Source: JAHJTW01 sp964545545 (GTDB taxonomy: Bacteria > Krumholzibacteriota > Krumholzibacteriia > LZORAL124-64-63). From it: 45,831 nt of DNA. Positions 33,080-40,451 of this stretch are shown piece by piece. Where the stretch lies: assembly GCA_964545545.1 (NCBI GenBank), contig CAZJGK010000016.1, positions 1 through 45,831 on the forward strand, given 5' to 3'. Position 1 is the stretch's first letter; every line of letters begins with the position of its first letter. A model generated the notes under the pieces. That model was not told the origin of the DNA. It did no database searches and worked only from the letters and a program-made list of their open reading frames with translations. Made by a program: the position numbers and the translations under genes.

Positions 33080-34357
33080 TCAGCTCCAGGATTGGAAGGT
33101 GGCGGCCACCGCGGCGATGGTGGTGTCGATGTCCTGATCGGTGTGGGCGGCGCTGACGAAGCCGACTTCCCAACCCGAGGGGGCCAGGTACACGCCGCGC
33201 TCGATGAGGCCGCGGTGCAGGCGTCCGTACATCTCCATCTTGGAGCCGTCGATGGCGCTGAAGCTGCGCGGCGCCTGCTCCTGGAACACCGTCCAGAACA
33301 AGGAACCCTGGCGCACGACCGTGGCCGTGACTCCCGCCTGGGCGGCGGCCCCCTCCAGGCCCTCCTGCAGGCGGGCGCCCTTGCGTTCCAGGTCCTCATA
33401 GAATCCCGGGCGGCCGGTCTTGGTCAGGGCGGCCAGGCCCGCGGCCATGGCCACGGGGTTGCCGCTGAGGGTGCCGGCCTGATAGACCGGACCGTTGGGG
33501 GAGATGCTGTCCATGATGGTGCGGTTTGCCGCGTACGCTCCGACGGGGAACCCGCCGCCGATGATCTTGCCGTAGGTGCCCATGTCCGGGGTGATGCCCA
33601 GGACCTCGGCCGCTCCGCCGGCTGACACGCGGAAACCGGTGATCACCTCGTCGAAGATCAACAAGGCGCCGTGCCCCTGGGTCAGATCCCGGCAAGCCTG
33701 CAGGAAGGCGGGGCGCTGAATCAACAACCCCGCGTTGGCCGGGAACGGCTCGATGATCAAGGCCGCGACTTCGTCGCCGCGCGCGGCAAAAAATGCTTCC
33801 AGGGCCGGGATATCATCCAGGGGCAACACCGCGGTGGTGGCGGTGAACCCGGCGGGCACGCCGGCGCTGCTGGGGGTCCCGAAGGTGGCCAGACCGCTGC
33901 CGGCTTCCACCAGCAGGTGATCGGCGTGGCCGTGGTAACAGCCGGTGAACTTGACGATGACATCGCGTCCGGTAAAGCCGCGGGCCAGTCGGATGGCGCT
34001 CATCACGGCCTCGGTGCCGCTGCTGACGAACCGCACCTGCTCGAAGTGGGGCAAACGGGAGAGGAAGGCCTCGGCCAGCAGGACCTCGCGCCGGCTGGGC
34101 GCGCCGAAACTGGCGCCCTCGGCCATGGCTTCGGCAGCCGCGGCATGGACCTCGGGATCGGAGTGACCAAGGATCAACGGACCCCAGCTCAGGCACCAGT
34201 CGATGTAGCTGCAGCCGTCCTCGTCGGTGAACCGGCTGCCGGCGGCCTGGCGGAAGAACAGTGGTTCACCGGGCACGGACTTGAACGAGCGTACGGGGGA
34301 ATTGACCCCGCCGGGCAGCACCTTGACGGCGCGTTGCCACCAGGAGGCGTTGCTCAT
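33080..34357 (-). CDS. hemL: Glutamate-1-semialdehyde 2,1-aminomutase
   Basis: This PLP enzyme converts glutamate-1-semialdehyde to 5-aminolevulinate, taking the product of HemA. The true start is ATG 34357 (425 aa), which overlaps the hemB stop (ATGA); the longer frame lies over hemB. Key stretches are VKVLPGGVNSPVRSF, FVSSGTEAVMSAIRLARGFT, KFTGCYHGHADHLLVEAGSG, LIFDEVITGFRVS, and the Schiff-base Lys264 in TYGKIIGGGFPVGAYA. The ending YLAPSGWEVGFVSAAHTDQD is typical. Confidence 0.97.
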   Translation of the reverse strand: MSNASWWQRAVKVLPGGVNSPVRSFKSVPGEPLFFRQAAGSRFTDEDGCSYIDWCLSWGPLILGHSDPEVHAAAAEAMAEGASFGAPSRREVLLAEAFLSRLPHFEQVRFVSSGTEAVMSAIRLARGFTGRDVIVKFTGCYHGHADHLLVEAGSGLATFGTPSSAGVPAGFTATTAVLPLDDIPALEAFFAARGDEVAALIIEPFPANAGLLIQRPAFLQACRDLTQGHGALLIFDEVITGFRVSAGGAAEVLGITPDMGTYGKIIGGGFPVGAYAANRTIMDSISPNGPVYQAGTLSGNPVAMAAGLAALTKTGRPGFYEDLERKGARLQEGLEGAAAQAGVTATVVRQGSLFWTVFQEQAPRSFSAIDGSKMEMYGRLHRGLIERGVYLAPSGWEVGFVSAAHTDQDIDTTIAAVAATFQSWS

Positions 34358-35331
34358 CGGTCGATCCATCCTTGGCTCAGGGCATCGCGCCCGTGGTAGG
34401 TGATGATCAGGTCGCTGCCCGCGCGGCGCATGGCCAGCAGGTTCTCGCGCACGATGACGGCCTCGTCCACCAGGCCGGCCTTGGCGGCGGCCTTCACCAT
34501 AGAATATTCCCCGCTGACGTTGTAGCAGACCACCGGGCACAGCACTTCCTCGCGCACCCGGCGGATGATGTCGAGGTAGGCCAAAGCCGGTTTGACCATG
34601 ACCATGTCGGCGCCCTCCTGCAAATCGAGCATGACCTCCAGGACGGCTTCGCGCCCGTTGCGGACGTCCATCTGGTAGGTCTTGCGGTCGCCCTGGGGCG
34701 CGCTGTCGCAGGCGTCGCGGAAGGGTCCGTAGTAGGCGCTGGCGTACTTGGCGCTGTAGGCCAGGATGCTGGTGTTGACGAACCCCGCCTCGTCCAACTT
34801 TTCGCGGATGGCCCCCACCCGGCCGTCCATCATGTCGCTGGGGCTGACCATGTCGGCGCCCGCCCGGGCGTGGGACAGGGCCATGCGGGCCAACTGCTCC
34901 GCGCTGGGGTCGTTGACCACCACGCCGTTTTCCAGAAAGCCGCAGTGGCCGTGGGTCGTGTAGGCGCAAAGGCACACATCGGTGATGGCGACGATGTCGC
35001 TGCCGAACTGCTCCTTCATGGCCCGCAGGGACTGTTGCACGGCGCCCTGTTCGTCCAGGGCCGAGTCGCCGTGCTCATCCTTATGTTCGGGAACGCCGAA
35101 CAGCAGGTGGGCGCGCAGGCCGAGCGCAAGATCCGCCTCGATCTCGGGAATCAGCTTGTCCACCGAGACATGATAAATGCCGGGCATGCTGGGGATTTCT
35201 TCGCGGATCCCGGTGCCGGGCACCACGAAGTGGGGGGTGATCAGGTGGTTGGCGCTGACCTGGGTTTCGGCGATCATTTCGCGCAGGACAGGGGTGGCGC
35301 GCAGGCGCCGCGGACGATCCAGCAGGTTCAT
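34354..35331 (-). CDS. hemB: Delta-aminolevulinic acid dehydratase (porphobilinogen synthase)
   Basis: This enzyme joins two 5-aminolevulinates to porphobilinogen. The 325 residues are of standard size. Zinc-ligand cysteines Cys120, Cys122 and Cys130 lie in DVCLCAYTTHGHCG, indicating the zinc-dependent form rather than the Mg-type with aspartates. The two Schiff-base lysines are Lys195 (YSAKYASAYYGPFRDA) and Lys247 (MVMVKPALAYLD). GGAG precedes the ATG at good spacing, 17 bases after the hemD stop, the largest gap inside the operon. Confidence 0.97.
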   Translation of the reverse strand: MNLLDRPRRLRATPVLREMIAETQVSANHLITPHFVVPGTGIREEIPSMPGIYHVSVDKLIPEIEADLALGLRAHLLFGVPEHKDEHGDSALDEQGAVQQSLRAMKEQFGSDIVAITDVCLCAYTTHGHCGFLENGVVVNDPSAEQLARMALSHARAGADMVSPSDMMDGRVGAIREKLDEAGFVNTSILAYSAKYASAYYGPFRDACDSAPQGDRKTYQMDVRNGREAVLEVMLDLQEGADMVMVKPALAYLDIIRRVREEVLCPVVCYNVSGEYSMVKAAAKAGLVDEAVIVRENLLAMRRAGSDLIITYHGRDALSQGWIDR

Positions 35332-35348
35332 GGCGTGTTCTCCGGGCT

Positions 35349-36053
35349 CTAGGGTTTCAGGTCGAGGTCCAGGCCGGCGGCGCGGACCATGGCTTGCAGA
35401 TCAGGTTCGGCCGCGACCTGGGGGGCAAATCCGCAGGCCCGCGCGGCCGTGGCCGTGGTTTCTCCGATGGCCACACAGGCGAGACGCTCGTCCCAGACGG
35501 CGCAGAAGGCCTGCACCGTCGAAGGGCTGCAAAAGAACACCACATCCCGGGGCTCAAACGGAGCGGCGGGCAAGTCCGCTGCGGCAACCGCAACCGTGCG
35601 GTACAAAGGCAACTGCCGCACAAGAAAACCCGCTTGTTCCAGGATGGCCACCGGTTCCGGCAGGCGCTGCTCCGGCCCCGGCAAAAGGACTGCTGCCGGA
35701 GGCTGGGCGTGGGCGGCAAAGGCTTTGGCGAAAGCCACCCCGTCCTTGAGGCCGGGAGCGAAATCGATGGGAAACCCGCAGGCCTGCACGGCCGTGCCCG
35801 TGCCCGTGCCCAGGGCTCCGACCCTGGCTTGGCCGGGCTTGAGGCCCGCCCCACAAAAAGCCTGCACGGCATGGGGGGAAGTAAAAAGGATCCAGGCGAA
35901 ATCCTCCGGATCCCAGCCAACCGGCAAGGGCAGGTTTTCGTACCGGATCAGGGGCAAGGTGAGCACGGGAATGCCGGCGGCGGCCAGGGCGCGGGCCCAG
36001 CCCTCGTTTTGCTCCTTCTGGCGGGTAAGGATGATGCGCCTGCTCGTACTCAT
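35349..36053 (-). CDS. hemD: Uroporphyrinogen-III synthase
   Basis: This enzyme cyclises hydroxymethylbilane with inversion of ring D to uroporphyrinogen III. The 234-residue protein has the two-domain HemD pattern: ILTRQKEQNEGWARALAAAG at the start, DFAWILFTSPHAVQAF, a linker to VLLPGPEQ, then DVVFFCSPSTVQAF and CVAIGETTATAARACGF. HemD sequences diverge strongly, and the position directly after hemC, with the start sharing a base with the hemC stop (TGATG), confirms the call. Confidence 0.94.
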   Translation of the reverse strand: MSTSRRIILTRQKEQNEGWARALAAAGIPVLTLPLIRYENLPLPVGWDPEDFAWILFTSPHAVQAFCGAGLKPGQARVGALGTGTGTAVQACGFPIDFAPGLKDGVAFAKAFAAHAQPPAAVLLPGPEQRLPEPVAILEQAGFLVRQLPLYRTVAVAAADLPAAPFEPRDVVFFCSPSTVQAFCAVWDERLACVAIGETTATAARACGFAPQVAAEPDLQAMVRAAGLDLDLKP

Positions 36054-37000
36054 CAGGTCCTTTTCCTGCGGTGGTCCTTGATGGCCAGCCAGGCATTTTC
36101 CAGCAAGGCCTCGGGGTCGGCGGCATCCATGGTCAGGCGCAGAGGCGCCGGGTCGTTGACGTCAGCGGCCAGGAAGGCCTCCAGGTGCCAGCAGCCCCCC
36201 TGCAGGGCCACATGGGCGCCAAAGGGGATCTGGCAACCACCCTCCAGGCGCAGGAGCAACTCGCGTTCAACGGTCACGGACCGGGCGGCCTCGGCGCAGT
36301 GGAGCCGGCCCAGGGTGCTGACGTACGGCTCCTCGTTGCGGCACTGGATCCCGAGCATGCCCTGGGCGGCGGCGGGGACGAAATCGGCAACATCCAGCGG
36401 GGAGGCAAAGAGGCCTTCCAGGGAAATATCCAGACGCACCAAACCGGCGCGCGCGAGCATGATGGCGTCGTAACGACCCTCGCGCAGCCGCCCTACCCGG
36501 GTGGGCACATTTCCGCGCAGGTCTTTGATGGCAAGATCGGGTCGCAAGCGCATGATCTGGGCCTGTCGCCGGGCGGCACTGGTGCCGATGACGGCGCCCT
36601 CGCGTAAGGGAAAAGGATCTCCATTTTGCCGGCGTGCGGCCTCCACGGCTTCCGGCCGGGCCAGGAGCATCTCGCGGGGATCCTCGCGCCCGACCATGGC
36701 ACAGAGCACCAGGCCGGGGGGCATGGAAGTCGACAGGTCCTTGAGGGAATGCACGGCGAAATCGACGCGACTCGCCAGCAGGGCCTCCTCCAGTTCCCTG
36801 GTGAAGAATCCCTTGCCTTCAAGCTTGGAAAACGGGACATCGTCGATCCGGTCACCCGTGGTCTTGATGACGGTGATCTCGGTGGGGACCCCCTGCCCTT
36901 CGAGGATGCCGGCGATGGTGCGGGCCTGCCACAGGGCCAGGTCGCTGCCGCGTGTTCCCAGGCGGAAGGTCGTATCATTATTTTCGGAGGCAGAGTTCAC
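36053..37000 (-). CDS. hemC: Hydroxymethylbilane synthase (porphobilinogen deaminase)
   Basis: This first gene of the operon polymerises four porphobilinogens into hydroxymethylbilane. It has 315 residues. Matches are FRLGTRGSDLALWQA, IKTTGDRI, GKGFFTRELEEALL, DFAVHSLKDLSTSMPPGL, GTSAARRQAQI, and the dipyrromethane-cofactor cysteine Cys256 in LLLRLEGGCQIPFGAH. The start is GTG 37000. AAAGGA lies six bases upstream, and no other start codon occurs in frame before a stop at 37045. The GTG overlaps the stop of a 24-codon ORF in the leader, so initiation may depend on translation of that ORF. Confidence 0.96.
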   Translation of the reverse strand: MNSASENNDTTFRLGTRGSDLALWQARTIAGILEGQGVPTEITVIKTTGDRIDDVPFSKLEGKGFFTRELEEALLASRVDFAVHSLKDLSTSMPPGLVLCAMVGREDPREMLLARPEAVEAARRQNGDPFPLREGAVIGTSAARRQAQIMRLRPDLAIKDLRGNVPTRVGRLREGRYDAIMLARAGLVRLDISLEGLFASPLDVADFVPAAAQGMLGIQCRNEEPYVSTLGRLHCAEAARSVTVERELLLRLEGGCQIPFGAHVALQGGCWHLEAFLAADVNDPAPLRLTMDAADPEALLENAWLAIKDHRRKRT

Positions 37001-37071
37001 AAGTGATCCTTTGGCGGGGAAAGTGATGTCAAAAAATCGACCTTAAGGTAGACATCAGCCTTAATTGTCAT
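36997..37071 (-). CDS. Possible 24-codon leader ORF overlapping the hemC start
   Basis: ATG 37071 (or the adjoining GTG 37074) opens a 24-residue frame, MTIKADVYLKVDFLTSL and so on, that ends in a TGA overlapping the hemC GTG (GTGA). This junction is the same type used elsewhere in the operon. Its own ribosome binding site is weak. It may be a translational-coupling leader or just a chance frame. Confidence 0.3.
   Translation of the reverse strand: MTIKADVYLKVDFLTSLSPPKDHL
37024..37057. promoter_or_regulatory. Dyad-symmetric element in the hemC leader
   Basis: TGATGTC (37024-37030) and GACATCA (37051-37057) form a perfect inverted repeat. Between them lies the palindrome ACCTTAAGGT (37040-37049), and a related GTCATCA lies at 37067-37073. 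The element is between hemC and the divergent addB, close to the hemC start, so it could be a repressor site or an mRNA structure. Confidence 0.35.
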
Positions 37072-37078
37072 CACGCCG

Positions 37079-37147
37079 TCATTTCCACCCATTATTCCGG
37101 TTGAAAAGCCGTAGGGGAAAATAGTCAAGGATGGCCATAATTCCCAT
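37079..37147 (-). CDS. Possible 22-residue leader peptide upstream of hemC
   Basis: ATG 37147 is preceded at eight bases by a strong GGAGAGG sequence and opens a short frame MGIMAILDYFPLRLFNRNNG with two further codons, then TGA. The surrounding DNA is poorer in GC than the genes. A good initiation site without a recognisable product suggests a regulatory leader peptide, though chance is possible. It does not contain a run of a single regulatory amino acid. Confidence 0.3.
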   Translation of the reverse strand: MGIMAILDYFPLRLFNRNNGWK

Positions 37148-37259
37148 GAATTTCCTCTCCTCTTAAATCAACGCCACCGGTGCTTGCAGGAAACCCCGGG
37201 CGTGATAGGATCACCTCCCGGTTATTTCCTCACGGTGCGTTTTCCCCGCGGGATTCGGA

Positions 37260-40200
37260 GTGTTCGTGACCGTTACGCTGCATCAGGTTCCCCTCGCTGA
37301 TTCCCTGCTCAAGAGCATGTCCAGGGATCTTTTGGCCGGATCGCCCGCCATGGATCCGGGGAATTGTCTGGTGCTGCTTCCTTCCAGCCGCGCCTGCCGG
37401 ACCCTGGAGCACGTGCTGCTGGATCAGGCCCCCGGTTCGGCGCTGCTTTTGCCCCGCATCCTGACCATGACCCAGTGGCTGCAGGCAACGGCCCTGCAGG
37501 TGGGGATGCCCCTGGATGATTTGCCCGATGATCGGATCCGGCCACTGGCGTTGGCGCCCCTGCTGGCCGAACAGCCCTGGCTCGAGGATCATCCGGAGAG
37601 CGCTCCGGGTTTGGCCGTCGATTTCATCCATATGTTTGACGAGGCCAGGATGGAAGGTTGCCAGAAGATCCTGCTGGATGGCCGGGACGATCAGGAAAGT
37701 CTGCTGGCGGGGTGCGGCGCCGCCGAAACCGAGGCCGTTCTTCAGGATGTTCGGAAAGTGCGTGAGGCTTGGCGGCTCTATCGCTCGGTCCTGGCCCGGG
37801 ACAGGACCGATGTGCTGGTGGACCTGGCCGCTCTGTGCGGCGCCGAGGACGCGCCCCGCTTGCCGGGAGTGGCCCGGGTGCTGGCGGGCGGTTTCGGCCG
37901 CTTGACGCGGCTCCATTCGCGTCTTTTGCGCGCGGCGTTTCAAACCGGACAGGAGGCGGTCTTGTATCTGCCCTGCGCCGGGGAGGATCTGGACCGGGCG
38001 TTCTGTGCCACCTGGTCGGCCGGATCGCAGTCCCCGGGCACGGATCCTTTCAGTCCGACCAGGCGCTTGAGAAAACAGCTGGAAGCGGTGATGCGGCTTG
38101 AGCCGGCTTCCACGCCGGATTGCCGGGAAACCGGATTGGCTTCCGGGTCGACCCTGAGGCAACGGCTGGATGCGGTGACCACCGACCGCAGCTCCCTGAA
38201 TCCCGGTGGCCGCATGACCCTGCTGCCCTGCCCTGACCCCGAGACGGAAAGCCGCCTGGTGGTGGACCTGGTGGTTCGTCACCTGCATGGCTCTGTTGGG
38301 CCGGTGGAACCCTTGGCGGTGGCCACTCCCGACCCCCTGCTTGCGGCGCGGATACTGGCCATGCTGCAGGAAGCGGGTATCGATGCCGACAACAGCCTGG
38401 GCAGCCCTCTGGGCACCCTCCCCGCAGGTCTATTGGTGCGGCACATCCTGCGCGCAGTATTGACGGACCTGCGGGCCGAATCCCTGCTCGAGGTTCTCAC
38501 CCATCCCTTTGTTTCGTTGCCGGTCAAGCAGGGCAGCCATGAACAATGGACCCTGCGTCTGGAGCAGATGTTCCGGCACGCCGAGGGGCCCCAGACGGGC
38601 CTGGCCGGTTTGGGCCGGCGGGCGGCCGAGCGGGACGAGGTGGTGCGCAGCAAGTTCGGCCGCCACGACCCGGGCATGGCCGCCTTTGTGAATCTGGTGG
38701 CCGAGGCCTTCGACCCGTTGCTGGAAAAACGCGGGGCCGGTCGGGCCCCCTGGCGGGAATATGTCGCGGCCCTGCAGGTGTGCTGGCGGGCCTTGACCGG
38801 ATCCCGACCGTTGATCGGACCGCAAACCAGGCAGGATGAATTGGCCCTGATGCGGGTTTGGGACATGCTGGAGGCCAATGCAGGCTGCCTGAAACCGGTC
38901 ACGCTGGCCGATTTCACCACGGCCCTGGGCAGATTGTTGAGCGCGGAGATGGTTGTTCCGCACCGGCAGCGCAATCTTCCGGTCATGGTGACCGGGCTGA
39001 TAGAGGCGCGTCTCGAAAAGTACGAACACCTGATCCTGGCGGGATTGAAGGATTCCGTTTTCCCCGCACCGGTGCACCGCCAACCATTGCTCACCCCGCG
39101 CGTGCTGGGGCACCTGGGTCTGCCGGGTTGGCAGGAACATGCGGGGCTGGATGCCGAACTTTTTTTGCGCCTCCTGCACAACGCTGCGCAGGTGACCTTG
39201 ACCTGGCCGCGCGAGGAAGCCGGGCAGCCAATCCTGCCCAGTCCCCTGGTTTCGCGTCTGGCCTTGGCTTTGGGAATGGATATCGACGGTGATCTGCAGG
39301 GGCTCCAGAAGGGGATTCCCCTGTGGCGCAGGCAGGAACCCGACAGCCGGGGAATCGTGGCTGCCCAGCTGCGTGCGGATGAGGAATCGCAACCGACGAC
39401 CGCCCTGGTGGACGCCCGGCCCCAACTCCTGCTCAGCTGGTCCGCCCTGCGCATGTGGCAGGAATGCCCTTATCGCTTCCTGCTCGAACGCCGCTTTGCC
39501 CTGACCCGGGAAGACGATCTGCGCCGGGAATTCAGCCGGCTGGATTACGGCAGCCTCGTCCACGGCGCCCTGCAGGCTTTCCTGGAACCGGGCGGGCCGG
39601 GCCTTGCCGCGCTGGAAAACGGGGATGAGGCCGGAGCCCTGGCGGCCCTGGATCAGGCGGCGCTTGACCGGTTCTCGCCGGGCGCCGAGGAGTTGCCGGT
39701 TCGCAGGCTCTGGCTGGACAGTTTTCGTCGGGCCATGCCGTCGGTGGTCCAGGTGGAGCGGGAAAGGATGCGCACCTGGCGGCCTCATCTGCTCGAACAA
39801 CGGTTCGTCCTGCCCTTGCCGGACCTGGCCAAATGGGCGGAGAACCTGTGCCTGGGGATTGCCGCGGATCCCGCGTTGCAGCCCCGGGGCGGCTGGGCTG
39901 CAGCCCGGGAACAGGGCGCCGCCATATTGCTGCGCGGCACCGTGGATCGGCTGGACGTTCACCGTGTGCAAGCCGGCGTCATCGCCGTGCTGGATTACAA
40001 GACAGGCAAGCCTCCGACACCAAGCAGGGTCAAGGACCTGGAGGAACTCCAGGTGGTTCTGTACGCGGCGGCTGCCGAGGCCGGCGCCCTGGACGGCGGC
40101 TTGCAGAACGTCATGGTGGCCGAGGGCGCATACTACCAGATCGGCGAGGAGCGCTCGGGGCCGCCCCCAAAACCCCATCTGGACGGGACGACTTCCGCGG

Positions 40201-40451
40201 GCCGCATGTTGCTGGCCTTGGGCACGGTGCGCTTGATCGATCTGGCATTGGCCGCCGCCGATCCCCAGGCGGAGTATCCGCTTTTGCCCCGGGTGGCGGA
40301 ACAAGAGGTCAAAGCCCCCTTGCCGTGCCGGAATTGTGACCTGCGCGGTGTGTGCCGCCTCGAGGAGATGGACCGGGACACGGATCGCCTGCCGCCCGAT
40401 TTGTGGCTCGATCTGGACAGGATCATTCACCAGCGGGAGGGGTCGTTCTGA
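37260..40451 (+). CDS. addB: AddB: ATP-dependent helicase/nuclease subunit B
   Basis: This partner of AddA processes double-strand DNA ends for recombination and recognises Chi-like sites. The 1063 residues have an inactivated helicase-like N-terminus (NCLVLLPSSRACRTLEHVLL) and a C-terminal PD-(D/E)xK nuclease with LLSWSALRMWQECPYRFLL, GTVDRLDVHRV and DYKTGK (Asp912, Lys914). The four iron-sulfur-staple cysteines are all present: Cys736, then Cys1023, Cys1026 and Cys1032 in PCRNCDLRGVCRLEE. The start is GTG 37260, or GTG 37266, which lies five bases after GGAG and is better spaced. The stop overlaps the addA start (TGATG). Confidence 0.92.
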   Translation: MFVTVTLHQVPLADSLLKSMSRDLLAGSPAMDPGNCLVLLPSSRACRTLEHVLLDQAPGSALLLPRILTMTQWLQATALQVGMPLDDLPDDRIRPLALAPLLAEQPWLEDHPESAPGLAVDFIHMFDEARMEGCQKILLDGRDDQESLLAGCGAAETEAVLQDVRKVREAWRLYRSVLARDRTDVLVDLAALCGAEDAPRLPGVARVLAGGFGRLTRLHSRLLRAAFQTGQEAVLYLPCAGEDLDRAFCATWSAGSQSPGTDPFSPTRRLRKQLEAVMRLEPASTPDCRETGLASGSTLRQRLDAVTTDRSSLNPGGRMTLLPCPDPETESRLVVDLVVRHLHGSVGPVEPLAVATPDPLLAARILAMLQEAGIDADNSLGSPLGTLPAGLLVRHILRAVLTDLRAESLLEVLTHPFVSLPVKQGSHEQWTLRLEQMFRHAEGPQTGLAGLGRRAAERDEVVRSKFGRHDPGMAAFVNLVAEAFDPLLEKRGAGRAPWREYVAALQVCWRALTGSRPLIGPQTRQDELALMRVWDMLEANAGCLKPVTLADFTTALGRLLSAEMVVPHRQRNLPVMVTGLIEARLEKYEHLILAGLKDSVFPAPVHRQPLLTPRVLGHLGLPGWQEHAGLDAELFLRLLHNAAQVTLTWPREEAGQPILPSPLVSRLALALGMDIDGDLQGLQKGIPLWRRQEPDSRGIVAAQLRADEESQPTTALVDARPQLLLSWSALRMWQECPYRFLLERRFALTREDDLRREFSRLDYGSLVHGALQAFLEPGGPGLAALENGDEAGALAALDQAALDRFSPGAEELPVRRLWLDSFRRAMPSVVQVERERMRTWRPHLLEQRFVLPLPDLAKWAENLCLGIAADPALQPRGGWAAAREQGAAILLRGTVDRLDVHRVQAGVIAVLDYKTGKPPTPSRVKDLEELQVVLYAAAAEAGALDGGLQNVMVAEGAYYQIGEERSGPPPKPHLDGTTSAGRMLLALGTVRLIDLALAAADPQAEYPLLPRVAEQEVKAPLPCRNCDLRGVCRLEEMDRDTDRLPPDLWLDLDRIIHQREGSF

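Noticed and set aside
38430..40430. 666-codon minus-strand ORF opposite addB
   Set aside because: Shadow frame; addB carries nuclease and iron-sulfur motifs on the other strand.
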